Part shown: piece after piece, positions 1 to 11,295 of the stretch | How the letters are laid out: each line of letters starts with the position of its first letter | Numbering within the stretch: the first letter of the stretch is position 1 | Notes under the pieces: generated by a model | What the model was told of the DNA's origin: nothing | The model's database searches: none | What the model saw: the letters and a program-made list of their open reading frames with translations, nothing else | NCBI RefSeq assembly: GCF_000189635.1 | Contig: NW_002476169.1 | Location: 372,001 to 436,000, forward strand | Direction of reading: 5' to 3' | DNA length: 64,000 nt | Source: Tetrahymena thermophila SB210 | Taxonomy: Eukaryota > Ciliophora > Oligohymenophorea > Hymenostomatida > Tetrahymenidae | Translations under genes and position numbers: made by a program

Positions 1-1916
1 ACTTTATTATGGGAGCTGTCGGTCCCTTGGTTATATTTATCTTGAGAATTATAGATAGCACCCATAATGTTGGTCTAGGATTAGGTTGGGTCTTCCGTCT
101 TATACCATCCTTCGCATTTGGATACGGTGTATTGAATGTAGGTTCAAGAAATTTATACTCCTAAAAAGATAAAGTTAATTATTAAACTTTTGATTTAAAT
201 ATCTGTGGTGGTGATATACTCATGCTATGTATAGAAGGTGTTTTCTACATTTTAGTTGTGGCTTTTCTTGAATATGCTTCACATAAAAAAGGATTATCAT
301 AATACATGACTGGTGAAAATAAAGTTCCTTATGTTGAAAAAGAATATGATGATGATGTGCAAAAAGAAATGGAAACAATTGCAAAAGTAAATTCAAACCA
401 AAAAAATATTTTTTTTAACTCATTTAATTAACTTTCAAAAAAAAAGTCTTCTCCTAGTGATTATACTGTCAGAGTAAAAGATCTTAGAAAAGTATTTGTT
501 CCTGCTAAAGATAGAATTAAAGTAGCTGTTGATAGAGTCTCTTTTGGTATCAAGTAAGGAGAAGTATTTACTCTTCTTGGTGTAAATGGTGCAGGTAAAA
601 CAACTACTTTTAAGATTTTATCAGGAGAAATTCTCCCTACAAGCGGCGAAGCCCATATTGCAGGATACTCTGTGTAGAATGAACTCGCATAGGCACGTTA
701 GAATATAGGGTATTGTCCTTAATTCGATGCTCTTTTAGATAATTTAACAGCCCGTGAACACTTGAATCTATATGCTGCAATCAAAGGTATTCCAGCAGAG
801 ATGAGAGATGGTTTAGTAGAGAAAAAACTAGTAGAGATGGATCTCAAAAAATTTGAAGGCATTCTTGCTGGTACCTTTTCAGGAGGAAATAAAAGAAAAC
901 TTAGTGTAATTTTATATCAATTTATGAAATTTATAAATAATATTAATTAATCATTTAGGTTGCTATTGCAATGCTTGGTTAACCCTCAATTGTTTTCTTA
1001 GATGAACCTTCTACAGGTATGGATCCAGTAGCAAGAAGATTCATGTGGACAGTTATTTCACGTATTTCTACTGTGAATAAATCATCTTCAATCATTCTTA
1101 CTACTCACTCCATGGAAGAAGCCGAAGCACTTTCAACAAGAGTTGCTATCTAAGTAGATGGTGTTCTACAATGCTTAGGAACTATTTAAGAAATTAAGCA
1201 TAAATTTGGTAAGGGTTATGAAGTAGAAGTCAAGATTCAAAAACCAACCAACGAGGAAATAACTTAGCTTGCATAAAGAGGTGGTATTTAAAGCTTAAAT
1301 ATTAGAATTGGACCCTAAGATTTAATGAATGTACTTCAAAGATTGGGAAGCACTGAGTTATTCTCTACCATAGCAGAAAATCAAACTGGCCACATCCTTT
1401 ATAAAGTAAATATACCTAACAATATCTTTTTATTAATGAATAAATAAATAATATAAATTAAAGGAAATGAACTCACCTAATGGACTTTCTATCGAATTAT
1501 TAATGGAATATGTTTACATTGAAAATCTCGGTAATAAAATTATGAGTTTTATCAATAGTACCTTTGGTAATTTTGACATTATTGAGCACTTAGCAGATTT
1601 TTATAGATTCCGTATTGATACTCATATTTCGATTGGTAAAATATTTGGTGAATTTGAAAAGAATAAAGCTGCTTTAAAAATATCTGAGTACTCTCTTAAA
1701 TAAGCAACCATTGAATAAATATTTAATATGTTTGCTGAAGGAAAAATAGGTATTAACTAACACTTAAAAAGATAATCTGTTATTAGAAAGAACTCTTACT
1801 AACAAGCTCAACGCCGCTAGTCATAATAACAATAAAATCAATTACCCATTTAATAGTAAGGAAGTAGAAAACACAATGATATTGAAATGCAGTATGTTTA
1901 AAATAGCAATCAATGA
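1..1916 (+). CDS. ABCA-family ABC transporter, C-terminal half (5' end outside window)
   Basis: Three exons are seen: 1-905, 959-1405 and 1464-1916, with 53- and 58-bp phase-0 GT-AG introns; frame opens at base 3. The fragment encodes about 600 residues. The first ~100 carry the last transmembrane helices. They are followed by a complete second nucleotide-binding domain: Walker [11 protein letters not shown] (~580-605), Q-loop [12 protein letters not shown] (~712-745), signature [10 protein letters not shown] just before intron 1, Walker [13 protein letters not shown] and switch His in [10 protein letters not shown] after it. The form [13 protein letters not shown] and the position of the NBD behind membrane helices are typical of subfamily A full transporters, which move lipids or lipophilic substrates across membranes using ATP. 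The tail after the NBD is Gln-rich. Substrate and localisation cannot be told from sequence. The stop is TGA 1914-1916. Confidence 0.93.
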
Positions 1917-2490
1917 AATATTAATTTACTTTCTTAAATATTATATGAACTATTGAATAAAAATGCTTCTTTTTAACGCATTTAAATCTAAATTGTAGTT
2001 AATTCTTATTGTATGGTGTTCATTTTTATTGTAACGTATTCAAAAAAATCTAAAATTATTTTGAATTTTATTTTTTAAATTAAAATTAAAATTTTTTGAA
2101 TCTCAAATTTGATTTAAATAATATAAAATAATGTATTTATTTTTTTACCTTGAATTTTAATTAAAATATTACATAAAATCTAGCAAATTTTTAGATTTTA
2201 TCAACATTTTTTTACTTTAATTAGCTCTTTTTTATAAAATTATGATCCATCTCTTTGTCTTTTCTATTTTAAATAATAATATTTACTTATAAAGAAGCAG
2301 CTATTATTTATATTGATAAAAAATAGAATAGAACAAGAATTTAAAAAATATGTTATTAGAAATAAGTAGAGATCTTTTTAGCATTAATTGAATTTGCGAG
2401 TTAATTAATTGCAGAATATTTAATAAAGAAAACATAAAATTCAATATTATATTTACTTTACTTTCTCAAAAAAAAAATTAAATACTTTAA
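1917..2490. other. Intergenic A+T-rich stretch
   Basis: No coding-like or RNA-like structure seen. It separates the ABC transporter stop from the SNARE start, both on the plus strand, so it should contain the 3' end of the first and the promoter of the second. Confidence 0.6.
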
Positions 2491-3345
2491 ATGGGTAAAA
2501 GTAAGCTTTATTAGCTTAGTATCCTTAAGGAAAAACTTTATAGGATAGATTCAGAATTAGGAGGAACAGCTAAGCAATAGAAAGATATGAAAGGAAGTCA
2601 AGGAGAGTTTGAAAATTTATTTAATGATGTCAAAGATAGAATATTTAAGATAAAAAGCAGTTAAAAGTTTATGTAGGAGAGAGCTTAGAAGCATGGTTAA
2701 GATAGAAAATATATAGATAAAGAGTTAGAATGTAAAAATGAAGTTACTTATTGTGAAGGTTTGATTGAAGAGATGGCAAAACTTATAAGAAAATAGAAAT
2801 CAAATAAAAATATAAGTTAAGTTGATAAGGAAAGAAGGGAAAAATCTTTTGGTGTAATAAAAAATGAGTTATATAAAATAATGGAGAGTTTAGGGATGAA
2901 TCCACCTGAAGAACCTAAAGAAGTAGAAGTTCATGTTTAAACACTTAAAGAGTTTAAAGTTAATGTCTTAGGAGATGGAAGTAAAAAAAATTAAGAATAT
3001 CATAAGGGCGCTGAAGCTGGTGAAAGAGAAATGTAAGCTTTAGATGATGCAGCTAGAAGAAATGAAAGATAAGACGATATTTTAAGAGATATAGATGAAG
3101 GACTTGATGTATTTAAGGGAAAAGCTATTTAAATGGGAGAAAAGCAAGATGAGGTTAAAGAGAGAATATAAGATATAACTAAAAAAGTTGATAATGCAAA
3201 TAAAGTAGTTGAAACTTCTAATCAAAGATTAAAAGACTTGCTAACTAAATACAGATAACCAAGTAAATTTTGTCTTGATATGACTCTCCTTGTATTTCTT
3301 TTAGGGTTAATAGCAGTAGGATATACAAGTCTTAAAGGGTAGTGA
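2491..3345 (+). CDS. Qc-SNARE, SYP7 (SYP71)-like, tail-anchored
   Basis: A single uninterrupted exon encodes 284 residues. The C-terminal third is a SNARE coiled coil (about residues 195-262) with heptad hydrophobics, e.g. RQDDILRDIDEGLDVF and VDNANKVVETSNQRLKDLL. It is followed directly by a C-terminal membrane anchor starting FCLDMTLLVFLLGLIAVGY. The linker plus FCLD anchor closely resembles plant SYP71 proteins. The family assembles with Qa-, Qb- and R-SNAREs to fuse membranes, often at the ER or plasma membrane. The N-terminal ~190 residues are charged and probably helical. Alignment of the motif core AIQMGEKQDEV to SNAP-25 ALDMGNEIDTQ puts Val222 (codon 3154-3156) at the ionic zero layer, where a Gln is expected. 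No other Gln fits that register. Start ATG is the first in frame after a TGA-containing A+T leader. Confidence 0.82.
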
Positions 3346-4353
3346 AAAATTAAAATATGAACTAACTAATGCTAAATTTAAGTGGGTAATATAATAATAT
3401 AATATAATATCCGCTCCATTAGCTAAATAATAATAATGAAATAAAATAAATAAATAAATTTAAAAATAAAAACAATTCAGCAATTAAAAAATTAATTAAT
3501 TAATAAAACTAATTTTATTTAAATATTTAATACTTATTTTTAACTAATTCTTGATTATAAATAAGTATGATGAAAATATTTTATTTTCTTTCTTTTCAAA
3601 TATTAAAATAATGTTTAAATATTTTTGAAATTTAAAAATATTTTTCATATTTTTCTCTATAAACATCTTTCCTTCCTTGCTTTTTAATTTATTCAAAAAT
3701 AGAAATTTATAATATAAACTATTTATTAATGTAAAATTTAAAATATGTAAGTTTGTTTTAATAAATACTTGAATAAATTTATTTTTAAAATTAAAATAGT
3801 AGTTTAACTGAATTTTTAATTTAAAATTATTCAAAAATTAATATTATGTTTTTTGGATTAACTATTAGCTTGTAAATTAGAAATTTCTTTTTTATTGATT
3901 ACATTATAGGATTATTTTAACACAGAAATTACTTGTCTTTTTAAATTTTTTTAAATCTTAAAAATTTTTATTTATTAATAAATGTTTTTATTTTTTAATT
4001 TTTAAGTAAAATATTTCCTTCAAAAATATCAGTACTACTAAACTAGACTGATAAAAATATTTGTGATTTTGAAAATTGGAAACCAGAAAATAAATTAATT
4101 AAAAAGTTAATAATTTAATTATTTGTTATTCTTCTTAAAAATTAAGTATCTATCTAGAAAAATTAAATGGTTGTAAAGTTTTGATAGTAAACAATAATGA
4201 AATAAATACAAGATTTTAAATATCTTTAAATTAATTAATTAGATTTTAACACTAAATTGAATTCTTTCTAATTCTAATTTACTTACTAATAACATTATTT
4301 TATATAGTCTCATATAATTATGTTTTAAATTTCCTACATTATAAATTTAACTA
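3346..4353. other. Intergenic A+T-rich stretch between convergent genes
   Basis: Lies between the ends of two converging genes (SNARE plus, cytochrome c minus). A 96-codon minus-strand open frame at 3544-3834 is compositionally plain A+T DNA (Lys, Asn, Phe, Ile, Leu only) and was not accepted. Nothing else is seen. Confidence 0.6.
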
Positions 4354-4812
4354 TCAAATTATTTTTCTTGATAGTTTCCTTTATGCCCCATCAGTTTCAG
4401 CTCGGAGGTAGTGTAGATACTCTATTATGCAAGCTCTGTCATAGCTGTCTCTTAAACCATCAAAAAACATGTTTGTGTCAGGAAAAGTTTTTTCTGGATT
4501 TTCAATAAACTAGTCTAGAATATTTCTTGTCCAATAAAAGTGATATGATGGCATTGTAGATGAATAGTATCTATATCCTTTTCTTGTTCCTGCTTTTCGC
4601 ATATAAACTTATCTCAAAGAAGGACCTTGCAATTATTCAGAATCTAAATCGTGGCAACCAGCACAGTAGTTTTTATAAATCCACTCTCCTCTTATAGGAT
4701 CCCCGTCAGGAATATCGATATCTTAATAATCGGGATTTACTTAAAATTTTCTATATTTATATTTATGATCACCTATAATTTAAACATTGTTCCTCATAGT
4801 TTATTATGACAT
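4354..4812 (-). CDS. Divergent class-I cytochrome c-like protein
   Basis: Single exon, 152 residues. The heme-attachment motif CAGCH lies at 4651-4665. It is followed in the family order by RKAGT (the GRKAGT loop), a Tyr-Ser segment, the WTRNILDQFIENPEKTFPDTNMFF block, and DRACIIEYL. This matches cytochrome c, with Met of PDTNM as the expected sixth iron ligand. Cytochrome c carries electrons from complex III to complex IV in the mitochondrial intermembrane space. It is unusual: the Gly before RKAG is Met (VYMRKAG), the N-terminus is ~45 residues longer than usual, and the C-terminus carries an extra basic tail. I infer a specialised or second cytochrome c rather than the main carrier. Start is ATG 4810-4812; an in-frame ATG at 4795-4797 is an alternative. 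Confidence 0.82.
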
Positions 4813-5537
4813 TGTAAGTTTTGAATTAATCTATAAATCAAAAAAGTAATTATATATTGATTATCTCTGTTTACTATCAGCTTTTTACTTCTTTTAATAA
4901 AATTAATTGAATCTGTTTTTCTTTAAAAATCAATTAATTGAAATTTTAATTTAATTAAAGTCATCAATATTAACTTACATGTAAGTAAAATCTGTTGAAA
5001 GTAGAAATCATCAATAAGATATTATAATCTTGTATTTTTAAAGTAGATTATACAATTTATTACTGTTAAAGTAACAAAATTTTATTTATTCTTCATTCTT
5101 CCATATGCATAAATAGATGAACTCACTTAATTCTTTAGTGACTTAAAATTTTATCACAATTAACAAAACAATATTTTAAAATTCATAAAATAATTATAAA
5201 TTATTTTGGTTGAAATAATATATTTAAATAAAATTCATAGATTGATTATCATTGTGAATGCTCATAAATTACTAAATTTTTAAGAATTTAAAAATTATTT
5301 TAATAAAATATAGAATAGCTTAAAAATTTTTTGTCTTTGACAAAAATCTTTAATTTTGAGAAGATTTACTGTATTTAAAATAATAAATTATCTATGAGGT
5401 TCTCGTTATTTATTTTTATAATCTAAACATCATTTTTTATGAATGAAATATTAAAAATTACTCATCTACAAAAATAAGATTTATAAACCTAATTTACCTA
5501 TTTCAAAAATGTTTGATTTACTTACATAAAAAACTAG
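4813..5537. other. Intergenic A+T-rich stretch between divergent genes
   Basis: Holds the upstream regions of the minus-strand cytochrome c gene and of the duplicated TLDc leader. No coding-like or structured sequence recognised. Confidence 0.55.
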
Positions 5538-6305
5538 TTAAAAAATAATAAAAATTATTAACTTGTAAAAAATGATTAAATATTATATTTTTAATAGATT
5601 ATTAATCATTAAAATATAATAAAGAAATCAAACTACTATTTATTCCTTATAAAATAAAAGTAAATTTAAATAAAACAATATCAAAATTTAATTTATTTAA
5701 TCAGAATTATGTCTATTATTGAATGCTTAGCAATAGCTAATTCTTAATTTCAGGTTAAAATTTTATAGGCAATTTATTAAACATTATTTTTATTTAAATA
5801 TTTAATTAAAAATATATTTATTCTTTGAAAAAATAGATTGAGAATAACAATTATAAATGGGATCAAAGCATAGTAAAGATAACTAAAAATAATAAAAAGA
5901 TATTGATTTTTTAGTTCAATTAAAAAATAATAAAAATTGTTAACTTGTAAAAAAGGATTAAATATTATTTATATTTATAATAGATTATTAATTTTTAAAA
6001 TATAATATTAAGAATTCAAATTACTATTAACACCAATAAAATAAAAGCAAATTTAAAGAAAGTAATATCAAATTTTGATTTATTTAATCAGAATTATGTT
6101 TATTATTGATCATTTAGTAATAGATAATTCTTAATTTCAGGATAAAATTTTAAAGGTAAATTGTTAAGCATAATACATATTTATATTTTAATTATTTAAT
6201 TGATTAATTCTTTAAATAAATAGATTGAGATTAGCAATTATAAATGGGATCAAAACATAGTAAAGATAAGTAAAAATAAAAAGAAATTGACTCTTTGGTT
6301 CAATT
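5538..6305. repeat. 384-bp tandem direct duplication
   Basis: Two adjacent diverged copies, about 5538-5921 and 5922-6305. Landmarks recur in the same order and at nearly constant spacing: AAAAATAATAAAAATT, TTAACTTGTAAAAAA, TTTATTTAATCAGAATTATGT, TTCTTAATTTCAGG, AATAGATTGAGA, then ATGGGATCAAA and a conserved coding start ending GTTCAATT. Small indels and substitutions show it is not recent. The unit comprises a non-coding leader plus the first ~20 codons of the downstream TLDc gene. Confidence 0.88.
5857..5921 (+). pseudogene. Truncated 5' copy of the TLDc gene start
   Basis: ATG at 5857 opens MGSKHSKDNQKQQKDIDF, nearly identical to the first residues of the intact gene at 6244. Homology stops at GTTCAATT (5921), where the second repeat unit begins and the frame runs into non-coding leader. 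It is a by-product of the tandem duplication and is probably not translated into a useful protein. It could act as an upstream open frame if transcription starts in the first copy. Confidence 0.7.
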
Positions 6306-8119
6306 ACATTTTAAAGATGAAGAAATTATCTAAGCTAAACTAGTGTATGAAAGTTTATTAAACGATAAGAAGAATTTGGATTTAGAATTATTTTCAAAGC
6401 TTTTTGAAAATGATTTAGAATTTGGCGTAAAGCTATATAAATACATAATGAAAAATAAAAAGACTTTCACTTTTACAGATTATCTTCTTTTAAGTATCGA
6501 TTGAAATCATATTAATAATACAAATTATATTTAGAAAAGAATAATTATTTTTAAATAAAAGTTTAGGCATTTTCAAAAGATGCAAGCTCAAAAATACCTA
6601 TTCATCTATTTAAGGCTAATAATCTAACTAAATTGTAGATATTTTCATTGATTTTGTTGGAGTAGCATGAACATCATGATATTAACAAAATTATGTTAAG
6701 CTAATAAGATGTAGAAAATATACTTTATCACTTAATTATGATTTATGATATTGACAATCTTTAATTGATTATGGACTCTTTGAAAAATAGAGTTAGTCCT
6801 TGTTTTGACGAATCAAATGAGTAGTTTTTGGCATATGATAATAAAAGAATAAATCTGAGAGAAGCTACTGCACTTATTACTAGAATTTTTTCTTCTATAA
6901 ACTAAATTATTTAAATTTACTTCTAAAACAAATTGCTTCACAAACAGATTTACATTTAAGTTCCTAATATGAATGTATAATCTATAATTATGACTGATGA
7001 TTTCATATGCTTACTCTATATGAACAATTTATATTATCAAGCTTCTCATAACTTAACTCTATTGCATTAATCTTCAATGGATGGAATGAGTTTGCAAACT
7101 ATTATTAATAATCTTTTGGGTAATTTATTTTAAATTATTCTATTAATTCTTAGGATAATTTTTGATAAAAAATATTTTAATTTTTACGATAATATTAAAT
7201 TTACTGAATATTTTAATTCAATTTGAGTGAAATTTTATTATTTATAATGCAAAAAAAGGTTATGATTCGTAAACAATACTCGTTGCTAGAAGTAATTTAG
7301 GAGTTTTTGGTATATTTAACAACTAACCTTGGCTAAGTTAAAAAGAAGCTTAAGGGGACGACAACTGCTTTATTTTTTCTTTTTAGCCAACATTTAAGAT
7401 TTTCACTGCTAACAATTAATCTAAAAATAAAAACTATGTTTATATGAATTCTAAATCTATCAAAGATTATGATAAATACTAAGCAGGGATAGGTAAATTT
7501 AAATATAAAAATTCGATAATTTAAATGTAATTTTTTTAGGTTACGGTATGAGTAAAGATGGCCTAAAGTACAGGTTATGGCTCGATTAACTTATTCACAG
7601 CTAGTCTTACATAATGTTTTCTGATGATATTTATGAGCCAGGATGGATTTTAGAGCCTAAAGAATATACAAAAAGAGATCAAAAAGTGTATTTAAATATT
7701 GATGCTATAGAAATATGGGGTTTAGGAAGTGAAGAAAATTTTTAGAACCAGATTTAAAGAAAAATAAGAAATAATAATCAGTATTTGAAATTTTACATTT
7801 ACTTTAATTAAAATATTATTTTAATCAATAAATATAGTTCAATGAGAGCCAGAATAATTAATAAGAAAATCATGTTTTCTCTTCTTTCAGATTTCGATAA
7901 GCAAATCTTTTTTAGTAATTTCACAAAACAATTATCAATATAATTCATAGATAGATAAATAAATAAATATTTTTGAAAATAAAAGGTTCTACATTTTCAC
8001 ATATCAATCAAGTTAGAGAGGATATCTGTTGTGCAGCAGATATGGTAGAAGAATAGCACAGACTGGATAGAGAATAAAGGAATAATGTATAACCTTTGAG
8101 AGTAAATGAAGAAAGTTGA
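6244..8119 (+). CDS. TLDc-domain protein with N-myristoylation-type N-terminus
   Basis: Five exons: 6244-6493, 6535-7119, 7259-7492, 7540-7914, 7986-8119 (525 residues; all phases close). Introns are 41, 139, 47 and 71 bp. The TLDc core begins with LLHQSSMDGMSLQTI and continues across intron 2 as GYDSQTILVARSNLGVFGIF. It then reads DDNCFIFSFQPTF, YGMSKDGLKYRLWLD and finally AIEIWGLG, the family's diagnostic order (DG.S, vFG.F, FsF.P, W/L..D, vEvWGL). TLDc proteins protect against oxidative stress and in several eukaryotes bind the V-ATPase. The N-terminus MGSKHSK fits N-myristoylation (Gly2, Ser/Lys-rich), suggesting membrane association. The last exon, a short charged helical tail, was added because its reading frame is open and coding-like after a GTAA...AAAG intron. 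A truncated duplicate of the gene start lies upstream. Confidence 0.85.
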
Positions 8120-9075
8120 TTTTACTAATAAAAATATAATATGATTTAAGAAATTATTATAATTTTTACTTGATAGATTTTAAAAAAATGATTTTCAATA
8201 ATTTATGTATTTTTAGTTTAGATTTACCTTAAATTTTTAATGTCTTTTAAAAAAAGTAATTCCTTCCTAGAATTGTGATTATGATTTAAGAATATTAAAA
8301 AATAACTTTGTAAAAAAAATTATTATTGTTTTTCTACCAAAAATTTTTTTGTTTTTCTTTATCTTTTTACCTATCTATCTATTTAATTTACCAGTATTTA
8401 TTCTAAAAAGAATGTAAAATTTATCTTAGTACCTTTTAAATTTCTCTAGTAACCAACTTAGATTTTATTAAATTCGAAAAAGCATCCACAAAAGATAAAT
8501 TTAAATCATATATTATAGATTACTTGATCTTAAAATGGAGGTTTTGTCAAGAAATACTATTGATTTATATTAAATAAAATAGCACTTTAACTATAAGTGA
8601 ACATATTTATTTATTTTTTACTTTTATAAATTGAACTTTTTAAATTATATTCAAATATTAAGGAGTATTTTGATGTAACTAAACTTCAAATTATAGTCTG
8701 ATCCATTTTAACATATAACACAATCATACTATCATTAATACAAATTTCTAATGATACGCAATATTAAATGATACAATATAATTTAGTAATTTCTTTAAGA
8801 TTTTGGTAGATATTAGATTAAATACATCGATGTATCATAAAATTAATTACATTGTTTTGAGTAAATAATTTTCAAGTTTAGAAATAAAAAGCTCACTTAA
8901 ATAATAGCATATTCATACAATTTTATAAATTCTAAAAATATTTAAAAAGAAAGTAATTTAAAAAGTTATAAATAATCAGATTAAGCAAGTTAGTTGGTCG
9001 ATCAGTCATTTATCTTCTAATAACATACTTATCAAAACACAATAATTAATTAGTTTTTATCTTTAAAATTTGCAA
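8120..9075. other. Intergenic A+T-rich stretch
   Basis: No gene, RNA or repeat recognised between the TLDc gene and the first MFS transporter; expected to hold the promoter of the latter. Confidence 0.55.
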
Positions 9076-10963
9076 ATGGATGCAATTAAATTTGATTCAA
9101 GCTATCCTATAAATTAGGTGAATTAATTCATAGTCTACTTTAGAGCTATTATTATTAGTTTAGGTGGTCTTTTCTTTGGATATAATAATGGCTGCTTTAA
9201 TCCTACTTAAGAACATATTAGTAATTTGAATAAATGGTATTCAAGCTTTGATGTAGCTCTATACACAGGATTAGTTACTTGCTTTTTACCATTTGGGTGC
9301 TTGTTTGGGTCTCTACTTAGCAATTTCTTACTTAAGATCACTTAATCTAATCTTCGAGTTTGCTTAGCCTTAACAGATGTAATAGGTATTTTAGGAACTG
9401 TGATATAAATCATAGATCCTAATTTAGGCAATCTGATTCTTGGGAGGTTTTTGAATGGTGTTGCAGGTGGTTTTAATACATCGATAGTTCCTATTTATTT
9501 AATAAATTTTACTCCTGTGATAATGAGAGGTAAAACAGGTACTTTTGTCTAATCATTCGCTTCTCTTGGTTTATTTATTGGACTCTCTCTTGGAGCTATA
9601 TAGCCAAGATATCCTAAAGTACCAAAAGTAGAACCAAAAGAGGAATTTATTCAAAACGAAATAGATAATATGGATTCTTTTCATCTAAATTTAGCTTGGA
9701 GGATAACTATTGGACTTCCTATTTTGCTATGCTTTATTCGTTTACTTAGTTTAATATTTATTTTCAAAGAAGAAACTCCTATTTAAATGGTTAAACACAA
9801 TCATTTAAGAACTTTAAGGAGATACTTAGAAAAATGTTATGATAAAGAAAGAGCAGATTTAAGATTTAAAGAAATTGTTAATTATGCTAATTAGCATATA
9901 GAAGAAGATGATAAATTGAGTGAAGGTGATGAAATAGATGTCAATGTCCCCATTCAATTTTCAAATTAAGCAAATAATGATTAATAAAAAAATAATAAGA
10001 ATAATGAATATTTGATTTCCATGCAAAATCATAATGAATAAAACAAAGAACATAAGTATTAGGTAATTTATTAAATAAAAAATATCATTCACACAAACTT
10101 CAATTCATAAAATAAGTTTATTTTTGAAATATATAACAACTTTTTTTTGAATAATATTAATTGTAAGTTTATTTAAAGTTTATCTTTTATAATAGGTTCA
10201 AAACGATACTTCAAATCATGATAACTTAGATATCAAATAACCCAAAAGCGAAAAAGAAAAATTTGAAATAAATTTAGCATCTTCTAACATTAGTAATCAT
10301 TCTGTAGAAGTTTTAGAAAATAAAAAAATCGATAATTCAAAAAAATAAAATAAATTGCCATAAATTTTCAAGAGCCAAAGAAGAAGGAAGATGCTAGGTG
10401 TAGTACTTCAAATGACTACATAGCTTAGTGGTTTAAATGCCCTTATGTTTTTCTCTTCAAGTATTTTCAAAGCAAATTCGGATAATCCAGACACAGTCTA
10501 GCTGTACCTTTACATCTAAGGATTTTCAATATTTTTCTTTACTTTCATATCAATCTTCTTTATTGAAAACTTTGGAAGAAAAAAATTAATTCTTGGAAGT
10601 ACTTTCCTCACCTTGATAGGTTTATTAGGGATAGCAATATTTGCTCTTGTTGATATTTTTGTTGTATCGTTTATCTTCATTATTTTCTTCTTATTTGGTT
10701 TTGGTATAGGTCTTGGTGCTGTAGTTTGGCCATTTTGTACTGAACTGGTAAATAAAGAAGATCTACCTATATGCTCTGCAGCCAGATGGTTCAGTGCTCT
10801 TTTAATTGGTATTTGTTTCCGTTTTTTAGTACTAGCAATAGGAATTTCAGGCACATTCTTTTTATTCTTCGGTTTTACACTTTTAGCTTTTATCTATTTC
10901 TTAAAAGAGATGAAAGAAACCAAAGGTATGACAATAGAATAAGTAGATTAGATGTATAGCTGA
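9076..10963 (+). CDS. MFS transporter, sugar-porter-like (copy 1)
   Basis: Two exons, 9076-10062 and 10196-10963, joined by a 133-bp phase-0 intron; 584 residues. Sugar-porter signatures are present. GGLFFGYNNG lies in TM1. ILGRFLNGVAGGFNTS leads into PIYLINFTPVIMRG (the GR...G...P.Y..E..P...RG block, but Asn replaces the usual Glu). QLSGLNALMF lies in TM7, ENFGRKKLILGS follows TM8, and KETKG (PETKG-like) closes the C-terminus. About 12 helices are inferred. A large hydrophilic, Asn/Gln-rich loop of roughly 150 residues between TM6 and TM7 contains the intron. Substrate is unknown; hexose or another small polar solute is a family-based guess. A paralog with the same loop architecture follows at 16606. 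Confidence 0.88.
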
Positions 10964-11295
10964 GGGATTATTCTCTAAATAAAAATCTTAAAAAATTGAA
11001 TAAATAAATTCTTTATTTAAATATATATTATCCTAATTATTTCAGTGTGTTTAATTTATAAATTTTTATTGTCCTTTTGTAGGAATTAAAAACATAAATT
11101 TATAAGCTAAAAAAAATTTGATAATTTAATTTTATCGAATATCTTTTTTATTAAGCAAATTCATTAAGGATACAGTCAGTTTATCTATTATTAAATTTCC
11201 ATACAAAAATAAAAAATTTATTTATATAAAAATGGAATAAGTAGCTAAATAAATATGCTAAAAAGTTGTTTTTTTTTATTAAAATAATAAGATCT
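10964..11295. other. Short intergenic stretch between convergent genes
   Basis: 3' flanks of the MFS gene (plus) and the Gln-rich gene (minus). Nothing else seen. Confidence 0.55.

Noticed and set aside
3544..3834. Minus-strand open frame of 96 codons
   Set aside because: Composition is only Lys/Asn/Phe/Ile/Leu from plain A+T DNA; no motif and no G+C enrichment compared with its surroundings.
7154..7258. Small exon within the second TLDc intron
   Set aside because: In-frame TGA at 7228 and no TLDc similarity; direct joining of 7119 to 7259 gives a perfect family match.
10516..10959. Separate short frames on both strands at the end of the first MFS gene
   Set aside because: They are parts or shadows of the MFS coding sequence when read without the ciliate code; the real frame continues through TAA/TAG as Gln.
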